From Chryseobacterium sp. Tr-659 (GTDB lineage Bacteria > Bacteroidota > Bacteroidia > Flavobacteriales > Weeksellaceae): DNA of 64,000 bases. Both the position numbers and the translations under genes were made by a program. Every line of letters starts with the position of its first letter. Positions within the stretch are counted from its first letter, which is position 1. The DNA is taken from the NCBI RefSeq assembly GCF_011752975.1, contig NZ_VWWP01000009.1, positions 1-64,000 on the forward strand, written 5' to 3'. The notes below the pieces were generated by a model, which worked only from the letters and a program-made list of their open reading frames with translations, was not told the origin of the DNA and did not search any database. Positions 34,499-42,044 of this stretch are shown piece after piece.

Positions 34499-34534
34499 AG
34501 CAAAAGACTTACAGAAATGTAAGTCTTTTGCTTT
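34497..34534. terminator. Terminator with 17-bp stem and GAAA loop
   Basis: AAAGCAAAAGACTTACA, loop GAAA, and the perfect complement. It ends the budA-like operon on the plus strand and can also serve the convergent protease gene. The core GACTTACAGAAATGTAAGTC recurs in the two tRNA-Asn terminators. Confidence 0.8.
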
Positions 34535-34560
34535 TATATCGGCTTTAAGCTGGATTTTCA

Positions 34561-37500
34561 TTATTTCTTTAAATCCTTCAGAATTTCCTGAATAGCTCTT
34601 TCCAGCTGAGGATCGTTACCCTGCTGGCGGTCTAAGAAGGTATTTTTAACGTAGATGTCAGGTTTTACACCTGTTTTTTCCAGGTTTTGACCATCCAGGG
34701 TGTAAGTTCCCCACCCAGGTAATCTGTAAAAAGAACCGTCTACAAGGCTTTTTCCCGAAGTGAAAATAATCCATCGGTAAGTGTCTTGCCCAATAATTTT
34801 TCCCAGTTTGAGTGCTTTGAAACCTGCTGCAGTCATTTCAGCATCACTTAATGAAGCTTCATTGATCAGTAGAACAATAGGTTTTCCGGAAGGAGCAAAA
34901 TTAGGCTGTGTCGTCATTTTTCCTTCGCGGTATTTCCATTGTAAATAAGGTTTCTGAGCAAGGAAATTCAATACTTTGTCATGAACATTTCCTCCGGTAT
35001 TGTAACGCAGATCAAGGATGACTGCATCTTTTCTGTTTTCCTGTTCTACCATATCCAAAAGGAAGCGGTCCAGCTCATCGGTACTCATGTTTTTCATACA
35101 TGAATAAGCAATGCGGTTGTTGCTCAGTTTATCAACACGCTGGCGGTTGTTGTATATCCAATCATCATAAAGCAATCCTTTCAACTCTGAATTTGAGATC
35201 GGGTGTACTTTTGTAGTGATGTTTTTACCGCCACGATTGAAAGTAAGGATAAGTTCATCCTGTTTCTTAGGGGTTGTAAAATAGGGTTCGCTGTTTTCAT
35301 TAATATCAATGTTTTTCCCATTCACAGAAACCAGCTGGTCGCCAGGCTTAATATCAACGCCGGAAAGGAATGCCGGAGATTTCCTTACAATGCTTTCTAC
35401 AACATAAGGCTGGTCTTTCTTAAAGACAATTCCGGTTTCATTAGTGAAATAATTCAGGTATCTGGTTTCTTCTTTTCCTGATGAAGAAAATCCTGTGTGA
35501 GAAGAGTTAAGTTCACCTAAAAGGTCATTTAATAAAATTCTCAGATCATTTCTGTTATTTACATAGGGAAGGTATTGGGCATACTGTTCCTTTTTTGCTT
35601 TCCAGTTAATACCATGAAATTTTTCATCATAAAAATTCTCCTCTACACCGGTCCAGGCTTCATCATACATCTGAGTAAATTCAGACGCAAGATCTTTATC
35701 AAAAGAGTACTGGATGGTTATTTTCTCCGGTTTTAGAGCTGCTACAGTTGTTTTATAAATATTACCTTCTATTAAGGCATACAGATTTTTATCATTTTTT
35801 ACAATATAAAATGCTGGCTTATCAAATACCTTCTCAGATTTAGTCGGTTCAAAGTCTGTGAATACTTTTTTGAAAAGCTGTTTTTTTCCGTTATCCTGAT
35901 TAGAATTAAATAATAGAATTTCTTTCTTATCATCAGCAATAACTATAGGATCATCCTGATAGCCATATCGGTCAGTAACCAACTCAATTCTTTCCAGGGT
36001 ATCATCAGGGTTTACTTTCAGTTCTTTGATAACCGGTTCTTTCTCTTTGGTTTCCTTTTTATCCTTGTCGTCTTCTTTTTTCTCTTTCTCCTTCTTGTCT
36101 TTGTCTTTACTGTCTTTTTTATCCTCAGTAGATTTTGTATCCTTCTTTTCTTCAGTAAAAAGGGTATCGAATTTTTCAGATTTATAAGGTTCATCAAACC
36201 AATCCAGAGCCATACGATAAATATTTGATTTCTGCGTACCTAAAGGGTAAGACGGATTGGTTCTGTCACTCGCAAAATAGATATATTTACCATTGGGTGA
36301 CCAAACGGGATCTTCCTCCGAAACGCCTGTGTTGGTAAGGTTGATGGTTTGCCCTTTTTTGATGTTGTAAATGAAAATATCCAGCTCAAAATTCCTTTTG
36401 GCGGAAAATAATACATATTCATTATTAGGAGAAAAAGAAGGAATTGAATTCTGGAATGCCCAGATTTCATCTTTTACAATTGTGGTTGAATTGAAATTCT
36501 TCAGATCCATTAACCTTACTTCATCCCGGCCGCTTAGATAAACTGCTTTTGAGAGATCGCTGCTGAGTGTTATACTGCGGTTATTGCGTAAATCCTGAGT
36601 CAGCTGTTTAGGCTGCCCCTTTCCGTCTGCAGCAATGGTAAACCAGTTCTGATACCCTTTATAAGTTTGGTTATAAAGTAATGTACGATTATCTTTCAGC
36701 CATTTTACTTCCATTACACGTTCCTTTCCGTCAGTAACCTGTTGCGAGAATTTTCCTTCAATATCAGAAACAAAAAGAATTCCCCGGCTTACAAAGGCCA
36801 TTTTTTTACCATCTGGTGAAACATCGTAAAAGGAAATATTATTTTCCACATTGAAGTTTTGTTCTTTTTCCAGAGTTTTATTTGTGTTAAGGCTTATGTC
36901 TAAGGCTTTTGAGGTTTTTGCAGCAACATCATAAACATAGAGCTGATAATCTTTTTCAAATATGACTTTAGATCCGTTTGCTGAAACAAAAGGTTTTTTG
37001 ATGGAGGTATCGAATTGGGTTAATGGTGTTTTCTTACCATTTTCTATTTTATAAAGATTGTATTCGTTATTATTCTCGTCAGAAATAAAATAAATAACTC
37101 CGTTTTTATCTACACTGGGATTGAAATCTTTTCCTTCGTAATTGGTATATTGCTTGAAAGAATTATTCTTCGGGTTGTAGCCCAGAATATCAGGATTGTT
37201 TTCTCCTTTATATCTTTTACGCTGTACCTGGTGAGCACTTTCCGATGAACTTGTGAAAAGGTATTCCCCGGCAGGAGTTTCTGCAAGACCATTGGTATTA
37301 TTAAAGTAATTATTGAACAGTTTTTGAGGTGTTTTTCCTTCAATAGTTGTTTTAAAACTGCCAAAATTATTATTTCTGCTTGAAGTAAAATAAATAGTTT
37401 TGCTGTCCCATCCCCAGTTTTCTATTTCGTCTTTTCCCGTATGGAAGGTCAATTGTTTAATTGTTCCGCCTTCAGCAGGCATTAGATAAACATCATAGTT

Positions 37501-37758
37501 CCCGTACTGATTAGAGCTGAATGCAAGCCACTTTCCGTCAGGAGAAATACGTGGATTGATCTCTTCCCCGTCCAGAGCTGTAATTCTTGAAGCGTTTCCG
37601 CCATTAGAATCCACTTTCCATATATCTCCGTTATAAGCGAAGTAAGCAGTTTTACCATCAGGACTTAGTGAAGGGGTTGATAAGAAATAAGACTTTTCCT
37701 GTGCAGAAACTTGAGTAAAAGCAAAGGCAGTTAATAATGAAATAAGAGTTTTTCTCAT
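34561..37758 (-). CDS. Tricorn-like S41 family peptidase
   Basis: A 1065-residue exported protease. A signal peptide ends VSAQ (19). It is followed by WD40/PD40-like propeller repeats (about 25-530; for example DGEEINPRISPDGKWLAFSSN), then a very charged Lys/Asp/Glu-rich stretch (about 545-590). A second region then leads to a tricorn core, a PDZ domain (about 790-860, LSGVDIKPGDQLVSVNGKNI) and a C-terminal S41 domain. The latter keeps AVILDLRYNTGGN and NEASLSDAE, where S971 is the likely nucleophile. The organisation matches tricorn proteases, which degrade peptides released by other proteases. The charged linker is the odd feature. It is monocistronic. Confidence 0.88.
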   Translation of the reverse strand: MRKTLISLLTAFAFTQVSAQEKSYFLSTPSLSPDGKTAYFAYNGDIWKVDSNGGNASRITALDGEEINPRISPDGKWLAFSSNQYGNYDVYLMPAEGGTIKQLTFHTGKDEIENWGWDSKTIYFTSSRNNNFGSFKTTIEGKTPQKLFNNYFNNTNGLAETPAGEYLFTSSSESAHQVQRKRYKGENNPDILGYNPKNNSFKQYTNYEGKDFNPSVDKNGVIYFISDENNNEYNLYKIENGKKTPLTQFDTSIKKPFVSANGSKVIFEKDYQLYVYDVAAKTSKALDISLNTNKTLEKEQNFNVENNISFYDVSPDGKKMAFVSRGILFVSDIEGKFSQQVTDGKERVMEVKWLKDNRTLLYNQTYKGYQNWFTIAADGKGQPKQLTQDLRNNRSITLSSDLSKAVYLSGRDEVRLMDLKNFNSTTIVKDEIWAFQNSIPSFSPNNEYVLFSAKRNFELDIFIYNIKKGQTINLTNTGVSEEDPVWSPNGKYIYFASDRTNPSYPLGTQKSNIYRMALDWFDEPYKSEKFDTLFTEEKKDTKSTEDKKDSKDKDKKEKEKKEDDKDKKETKEKEPVIKELKVNPDDTLERIELVTDRYGYQDDPIVIADDKKEILLFNSNQDNGKKQLFKKVFTDFEPTKSEKVFDKPAFYIVKNDKNLYALIEGNIYKTTVAALKPEKITIQYSFDKDLASEFTQMYDEAWTGVEENFYDEKFHGINWKAKKEQYAQYLPYVNNRNDLRILLNDLLGELNSSHTGFSSSGKEETRYLNYFTNETGIVFKKDQPYVVESIVRKSPAFLSGVDIKPGDQLVSVNGKNIDINENSEPYFTTPKKQDELILTFNRGGKNITTKVHPISNSELKGLLYDDWIYNNRQRVDKLSNNRIAYSCMKNMSTDELDRFLLDMVEQENRKDAVILDLRYNTGGNVHDKVLNFLAQKPYLQWKYREGKMTTQPNFAPSGKPIVLLINEASLSDAEMTAAGFKALKLGKIIGQDTYRWIIFTSGKSLVDGSFYRLPGWGTYTLDGQNLEKTGVKPDIYVKNTFLDRQQGNDPQLERAIQEILKDLKK

Positions 37759-38112
37759 GGGCTTATTTGGAATTTGTGCAATATGATATAATATTGATTT
37801 TATTATTCTTTATGAGTAAGTCGTTTAAAAGCATCCATATGTTTCATACATTGTAAAAAATATATAAATCAAAGGTTAATTTAATTCGAAACTATATGCT
37901 ATGAGGAAGTTAATAGAGAAACTAATAAATGTTCTTTATAAAAAAGAGTACTGCTATGCTTTTTGATGATACCAGAAATAGTTGTAATGAGATGTTGCAG
38001 ATCAAATAAGTGTTTTTCTGTCATGACTTAATAATAAGTTACAAATATCTATTTTTTTAACGATATCAGTAACCTTGATGATGATTATTTCTGCATTTCG
38101 AAAAGTTTAAAC
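37759..38112. other. Intergenic region without recognised gene
   Basis: About 350 bases between the start of the S41 protease gene and the terminator of tRNA-Asn copy 2. It must include the protease promoter. A 21-codon ORF at 37901-37966 has no support and was not called. Confidence 0.5.
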
Positions 38113-38145
38113 AAAAAAAAGACCTACATTTCTGTAAGTCTTTTT
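38113..38145 (-). terminator. Terminator of tRNA-Asn copy 2
   Basis: Same hairpin as copy 1 (GACTTACA, loop GAAA, TGTAGGTC on the minus strand) followed by a long T run. Copy 2 has one T fewer between the hairpin and the tRNA. Confidence 0.75.
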
Positions 38146-38146
38146 G

Positions 38147-38220
38147 CTCCTCCTGCTGGGCTCGAACCAGCGACCCTCTGATTAACAGTCAGATGCTCTA
38201 ACCAACTGAGCTAAGGAGGA
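38147..38220 (-). tRNA. tRNA-Asn (GTT), copy 2
   Basis: Identical in sequence over all 74 bases to copy 1 (29668-29741), with anticodon GTT and discriminator G. The flanking blocks are also shared: the terminator on one side and, on the other, about 30 bases including the TATATTTG -7 box. Homology ends just past that box, so the duplicated unit is a complete expression cassette minus the -33 region. Confidence 0.97.
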
Positions 38221-38242
38221 ATGTCCTTTGTTTTAAGTGGTG

Positions 38243-38274
38243 CAAATATAGGACGAATATTTATACCCTACAAA
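38243..38274 (-). promoter_or_regulatory. Promoter of tRNA-Asn copy 2
   Basis: On the minus strand TTTG (complement of 38271-38274), 20-base gap, TATATTTG (complement of 38243-38250). This is a near-perfect match to the Bacteroidota consensus. Confidence 0.65.
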
Positions 38275-38301
38275 TATTTTTTAGAAAAATTTTCAAAAAA
38301 A

Positions 38302-39792
38302 TTATAATTTCCCGGTGAATACTTTGAAAATATCACTTCCGAAGATTAGTAACATCAAGCCTAGCAGGAAGATAACTCCAATCATCTGTGCATTTTCCAA
38401 CACCTTCTGAGGAACCGGTTTTCCTACTATAATTTCATATAAAGTAAATAAAACGTGTCCGCCATCAAGCCCCGGAATAGGAATAAGGTTAAGGAATGCC
38501 AGCCATACGGAAAACATTGCTGTAAAGCTCCAGAATGCCGTCCAGTTGATCGCAATACTCCCGTCAGCGTTCTTGTCAACAGGCATATTTTTCACAATCG
38601 CAATAGGACCACCTACATTTTTATACCCCTGAACTTTAGAATTAAACATGATCTTGAATTGCTTCACCTGAGTCGTTAAAGCTTCAATCGTTCTTGTAAA
38701 CCCTCTTGGAATAGCTTCTCCGAAAGAGTATTTCTTATTCGTTACAATCGCCTTTGCTATAGATTTAGTGTCTAATCCTACTCCTATTTTTCCGTCTTTG
38801 TCAACAGAAACTGATGGTAATGTCTGTAAAGTTCCGCTTCTTTCAACGTCTACCGTAACAGATTTTCCTTTGTTTTCTTTTAAAAGAGTACTCACTTCAT
38901 CGAAAAAAGAAACTTTCTTCCCATTGATTCCTACTACTTTATCACCTTTTACCAGTCCTGATGTCTTGGAGGAAGGGGTAGCCAATGTATCAATAACCAT
39001 TGGAACTCTGGGGGTAATATATAATTTAGCTTCTCTTTGTTTAAGAACATCTGCAACACCATCAGCATTTACAGGGAATGTTACTTCCTGTCCGTTTCTC
39101 AGAACAGTAACATCGTTTCCTAGAAGAATATTGATGGATGTATTTTCCAGTCTTTCTGCAGGTTTTCCGTCTACACTAATGATTTTGTCACCATTCTGGA
39201 AGCCCATTTTCTTTCCTGCATCAGTAGCCTCAATACCATCATTGAATTTGGTGATGTCCGTATAAGTTTCTCCATTGAAGAATGAAAGACTACTGTAAAT
39301 AAGCCATGCCAGGAAAAAGTTTACAGTAACACCGCCCAGCATAATAATAAGTCTCTGCCAAGCCGGCTTAGATCTGAACTCCCATGATTCTGCAGGCTTT
39401 TTCATTTGTGCGGTGTCCATACTTTCATCCACCATTCCTGCAATTTTCACATATCCTCCAAAAGGAAGCCATCCGATACCGTATTTGGTTTGCTCAGGAT
39501 GCTTTCTCCAGTCATTATCCGGAAGTTTTGATATATCGATAGGAACTTCTTCCTTCTTTCCGTTTACCTCTATCACTTCAGAATCCGGCAGATTCTTTGA
39601 TAAAAATTTATACTGCCATTTTCCGTTGATTTTCTTCATGGAGAATATGGAAAAATAAGGATCAAAAAACAGGAAGAATTTCTCTGCTCTGGTCTTGAAC
39701 CATATTGCCGGTAAAAAATGCCCAAGCTCATGAAGAAGCACAAGTATAGAGATGCTCAGAATGAACTGAAAGAGTTTGATTGCTATTTCCAT
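38302..39792 (-). CDS. rseP: RIP metalloprotease RseP (site-2 protease)
   Basis: A 496-residue integral membrane zinc protease. The first helix has H21-E22-L-G-H25, and the last helices carry LDGGH with D443 as the third zinc ligand. Between them are two PDZ domains (about 195-260, with GFQNGDKIISVDGKPAE, and about 265-340, with GLVKGDKVVGINGKKV) plus a small inserted segment after the first helix. In E. coli RseP cleaves anti-sigma factors and leftover signal peptides in the membrane. A single gene; the neighbours (tRNA downstream, beta-barrel protein upstream) give no added clue. Confidence 0.95.
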   Translation of the reverse strand: MEIAIKLFQFILSISILVLLHELGHFLPAIWFKTRAEKFFLFFDPYFSIFSMKKINGKWQYKFLSKNLPDSEVIEVNGKKEEVPIDISKLPDNDWRKHPEQTKYGIGWLPFGGYVKIAGMVDESMDTAQMKKPAESWEFRSKPAWQRLIIMLGGVTVNFFLAWLIYSSLSFFNGETYTDITKFNDGIEATDAGKKMGFQNGDKIISVDGKPAERLENTSINILLGNDVTVLRNGQEVTFPVNADGVADVLKQREAKLYITPRVPMVIDTLATPSSKTSGLVKGDKVVGINGKKVSFFDEVSTLLKENKGKSVTVDVERSGTLQTLPSVSVDKDGKIGVGLDTKSIAKAIVTNKKYSFGEAIPRGFTRTIEALTTQVKQFKIMFNSKVQGYKNVGGPIAIVKNMPVDKNADGSIAINWTAFWSFTAMFSVWLAFLNLIPIPGLDGGHVLFTLYEIIVGKPVPQKVLENAQMIGVIFLLGLMLLIFGSDIFKVFTGKL

Positions 39793-39847
39793 TAATAAAT
39801 TTTAGATTTTAATTTGCAAAGGTAACAATTATCAAAACTATGCCAAA

Positions 39848-39876
39848 TAAAAAAAGCTCCCCGAAATGAGAAGCTT
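39848..39876 (-). terminator. Terminator of the 39900 gene
   Basis: On the minus strand AAAGCTTCTC pairs with GGGGAGCTTT (two G-T pairs) around ATTTC, followed by Ts. Confidence 0.55.
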
Positions 39877-39899
39877 TGTCATATTTAAAGACGTTTTGA

Positions 39900-40340
39900 T
39901 TATAAATTGAAAGAAACTCCAAGACTGCCGTTATTTCCTACCTCTGCAAATACTCCTATTTTCTCAGTGAAGAAATAGCGCGCTCCTATGTGAGCCCCAA
40001 TTCCGAAATCTTTTCCCAGCACTCCAAGATCAACACCCGGGTAGATATCCCATTTTGAAGGAAGACCTAAAGCTTCCTGTAAGTGAAAATTCAGTCTTCC
40101 AAAAACAAAAACACGATTGTCTTTATCATTGTTCTTGTAATTGTCGAAATAACCGTTAAGACCTGCACCTATCGAGATCAGCTTATTGAGACCGTAGTCG
40201 TAAGTTCCCGTTATTCCGGTTCCGTAGCCCCAGGCACTCAGCCCGAGTTGAACCTTATGATCTCCTTTTCCGTTCCAGGCCTGGGCATTGGCCATTGCTC
40301 CAAAAAAGAATATCATCACCATAAAAACCAATTTCTTCAT
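39900..40340 (-). CDS. Small outer-membrane beta-barrel protein
   Basis: A 146-residue exported protein. The start at 40340 (MKKLVFMVMIFFFGAMANAQ) gives a signal peptide; an upstream in-frame start at 40385 adds only hydrophobic residues. The mature part shows alternating amphipathic strands rich in Gly and aromatics (VQLGLSAWGYGTGITGTYDY and later GAHIGARYFFTEKIGVFAE), ending NGSLGVSFNL. This fits an eight-stranded OmpW/OmpA-like barrel with a C-terminal aromatic-Asn-Leu. The function is unknown. Monocistronic with its own terminator. Confidence 0.75.
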   Translation of the reverse strand: MKKLVFMVMIFFFGAMANAQAWNGKGDHKVQLGLSAWGYGTGITGTYDYGLNKLISIGAGLNGYFDNYKNNDKDNRVFVFGRLNFHLQEALGLPSKWDIYPGVDLGVLGKDFGIGAHIGARYFFTEKIGVFAEVGNNGSLGVSFNL

Positions 40341-40560
40341 AAATTTTATAATTTTAATGATATAATAAAAAATTATCAGTATCAAAAATGAAACCGAAAG
40401 AAAGCCAACACTGCAAAAATCAAAGACTTTAATAGTTTTTAAGAAATGAAAACGCGGGTTATTTTTTTTTAATTTCTTTCATTGATGCATTCTTCCGGGT
40501 AAATATAAAAGGCGTATTTTTATACATCAGATATTGGAATAATTTTAAAAAAAGAAAAAG

Positions 40561-41313
40561 ATGAAAGTTGCCGGGCTTAATTTAGATATCATCTGGAAAA
40601 ATAAATCAGAGAATTTTAGACTTATTGAAAATGAACTTCAGGGTGTAGAAGCGGATCTGTTCCTTCTTCCCGAGATGTTCTCAACGGGTTTCTGTATGGA
40701 TGCTTCTGAAGTTTCGGACAGAAATGAAGAATCCTTGGAATTTTTAAAAAAGATCTCAAAAGATAAAAATGCAGCATTTTGCGGAAGTGCCCCTGTAGAG
40801 GAAAATGGGAGCTTTTATAACAGAATGTATTTTGTACAGCCGGATGCTGAAACCGTTTTCTATGATAAAAGACATCTGTTTTCTTTTTCAGGAGAAGAGA
40901 AAGTATACACACCGGGAAAAGACAGAGTAGTTGTGGAATATAAAGGAATAAGATTTCTGCTTCAGGTCTGTTATGATCTGCGTTTTCCTGTTTTTGCAAG
41001 AAATAATGATGATTATGATGCTGTTCTGTATGTGGCCAACTGGCCAGAAAAAAGAGTAGGGGCATGGGAACATCTTTTGAAAGCCAGAGCTATTGAAAAC
41101 CTGTCTTTTGTATTTGGTTTAAACAGAATAGGAACGGATGGAAATGAATTGTTTTATCAGGAAAGTTCGCATTGTTTCTTTGCAGACGGAAAAGAAATTT
41201 CTCAGAAAGAAGGAAATATAGTACTTGCAGAATTAAATATGAACGAGCTTAAAGATTTCAGGAAGCATTTCCAGTTCCTGAATGACCGGGATAGTTTTTC
41301 TATTCAATTATAA
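40561..41313 (+). CDS. Nitrilase-family omega-amidase (YafV/NIT2-like)
   Basis: A 250-residue carbon-nitrogen hydrolase, normal length for the omega-amidase branch. The catalytic triad is visible: E38 in LLPEMFSTGF, K103 in YDKRHLF and C137 in LQVCYDLRFPVF. The FSTGF pattern after the Glu is typical of YafV-like enzymes that hydrolyse alpha-ketoglutaramate (methionine salvage or glutamine transaminase K pathway). A terminator hairpin at 41315-41352 is shared with the convergent thioredoxin gene. Single gene. Confidence 0.88.
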   Translation: MKVAGLNLDIIWKNKSENFRLIENELQGVEADLFLLPEMFSTGFCMDASEVSDRNEESLEFLKKISKDKNAAFCGSAPVEENGSFYNRMYFVQPDAETVFYDKRHLFSFSGEEKVYTPGKDRVVVEYKGIRFLLQVCYDLRFPVFARNNDDYDAVLYVANWPEKRVGAWEHLLKARAIENLSFVFGLNRIGTDGNELFYQESSHCFFADGKEISQKEGNIVLAELNMNELKDFRKHFQFLNDRDSFSIQL

Positions 41314-41314
41314 A

Positions 41315-41352
41315 AAACTAAAGGCTGAGAAAATAATCTCAGCCTTTAGTTT
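41315..41352. terminator. Bidirectional terminator
   Basis: AAACTAAAGGCTGAG and CTCAGCCTTTAGTTT pair around an eight-base loop. It overlaps the stop codon of the thioredoxin gene at 41351. Confidence 0.7.
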
Positions 41353-41650
41353 AAGCATATTGTTGCAGGAGTTGGGTCAGTGTGTTTACGTCATGTACAC
41401 CGCTTTCCTTCCATAGTAATTCTCCATTTTTGAAAACCGCTAAGGTAGGTACACCGCGAACTCCATATTGAGCTGCTAAAGCAGGATACTGATCTACATC
41501 TACTTTTATGATTCTGGCTCCTTCGCCGATGTTCTCTTTTACACTGTTCAAAACCGAAGACTGTACTTTGCACGGCTGGCACCATGTTGCGAAAAAGTCA
41601 ATAAGTACCGGCCTTTCGGAGTTGATGATTTCCTGAAATTTCTGTGACAT
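41351..41650 (-). CDS. Thioredoxin
   Basis: A 99-residue thioredoxin with active site W-C24-Q-P-C27 and the cis-proline motif GVRGVPTLAVF near residues 63-73. The Gln in WCQPC instead of the usual Gly is a minor variant. There is no signal peptide, so it is cytoplasmic. It is the last gene of an operon with a rhodanese lipoprotein (13-base gap) and a metallo-beta-lactamase/rhodanese protein, which suggests a role in thiol or persulfide turnover rather than general reduction. Confidence 0.88.
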   Translation of the reverse strand: MSQKFQEIINSERPVLIDFFATWCQPCKVQSSVLNSVKENIGEGARIIKVDVDQYPALAAQYGVRGVPTLAVFKNGELLWKESGVHDVNTLTQLLQQYA

Positions 41651-41663
41651 AGTTGAGGTTTTA

Positions 41664-42041
41664 TTAGTTTATTTTTTTGATTGCTTCATCCTGGATGGCT
41701 TTTACATTTTTCCAGGTCGTTCCGTCATAAGCTTCCACTCCGTTTTTCTTTAGGATTTTCATGGCCTGATCTGCCTGTATTCCTTTATTACAGAAAACAA
41801 CTACTTTTTTCCCTTTAAGGCTTTCAATATTGTTCTGAATTTCTGCCAACGGAATATTCACTGCATTCTTTGGTGTTCCTGCAGCATATTGCTCGGGAAT
41901 TCTGACATCTATCAATGTAACATCAGAACTATTGACTATTTCTTTAATGTTAGCGTTAGAAACTTCTGTTAAACGATTTGTTTTACAGGAGTTTAACGAA
42001 AAAATAAAAACAAGAATAAGTACAGAAAATTGAATCTTCAT
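41664..42041 (-). CDS. Rhodanese-like lipoprotein
   Basis: A 125-residue protein with a lipoprotein signal (FSLNSC, C19) and a single rhodanese domain. LIDVRIPEQYAAGTPKNAVNIPL is the CDC25/rhodanese signature and C84 in VVFCNKGIQ is the catalytic cysteine. It should sit in the periplasm, attached to a membrane, and handle sulfane sulfur there. It lies three bases after the MBL-rhodanese gene and 13 bases before the thioredoxin gene. Confidence 0.85.
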   Translation of the reverse strand: MKIQFSVLILVFIFSLNSCKTNRLTEVSNANIKEIVNSSDVTLIDVRIPEQYAAGTPKNAVNIPLAEIQNNIESLKGKKVVVFCNKGIQADQAMKILKKNGVEAYDGTTWKNVKAIQDEAIKKIN

Positions 42042-42044
42042 GCC

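Noticed and set aside
37901-37966. 21-codon ORF before tRNA-Asn copy 2
   Set aside because: Too short and without promoter, homology or context; AT-rich chance ORF.
38768-39265. 165-codon plus-strand ORF inside rseP
   Set aside because: Antisense to conserved PDZ domain codons; product is Ser/Pro/Phe-rich low complexity with no start context.
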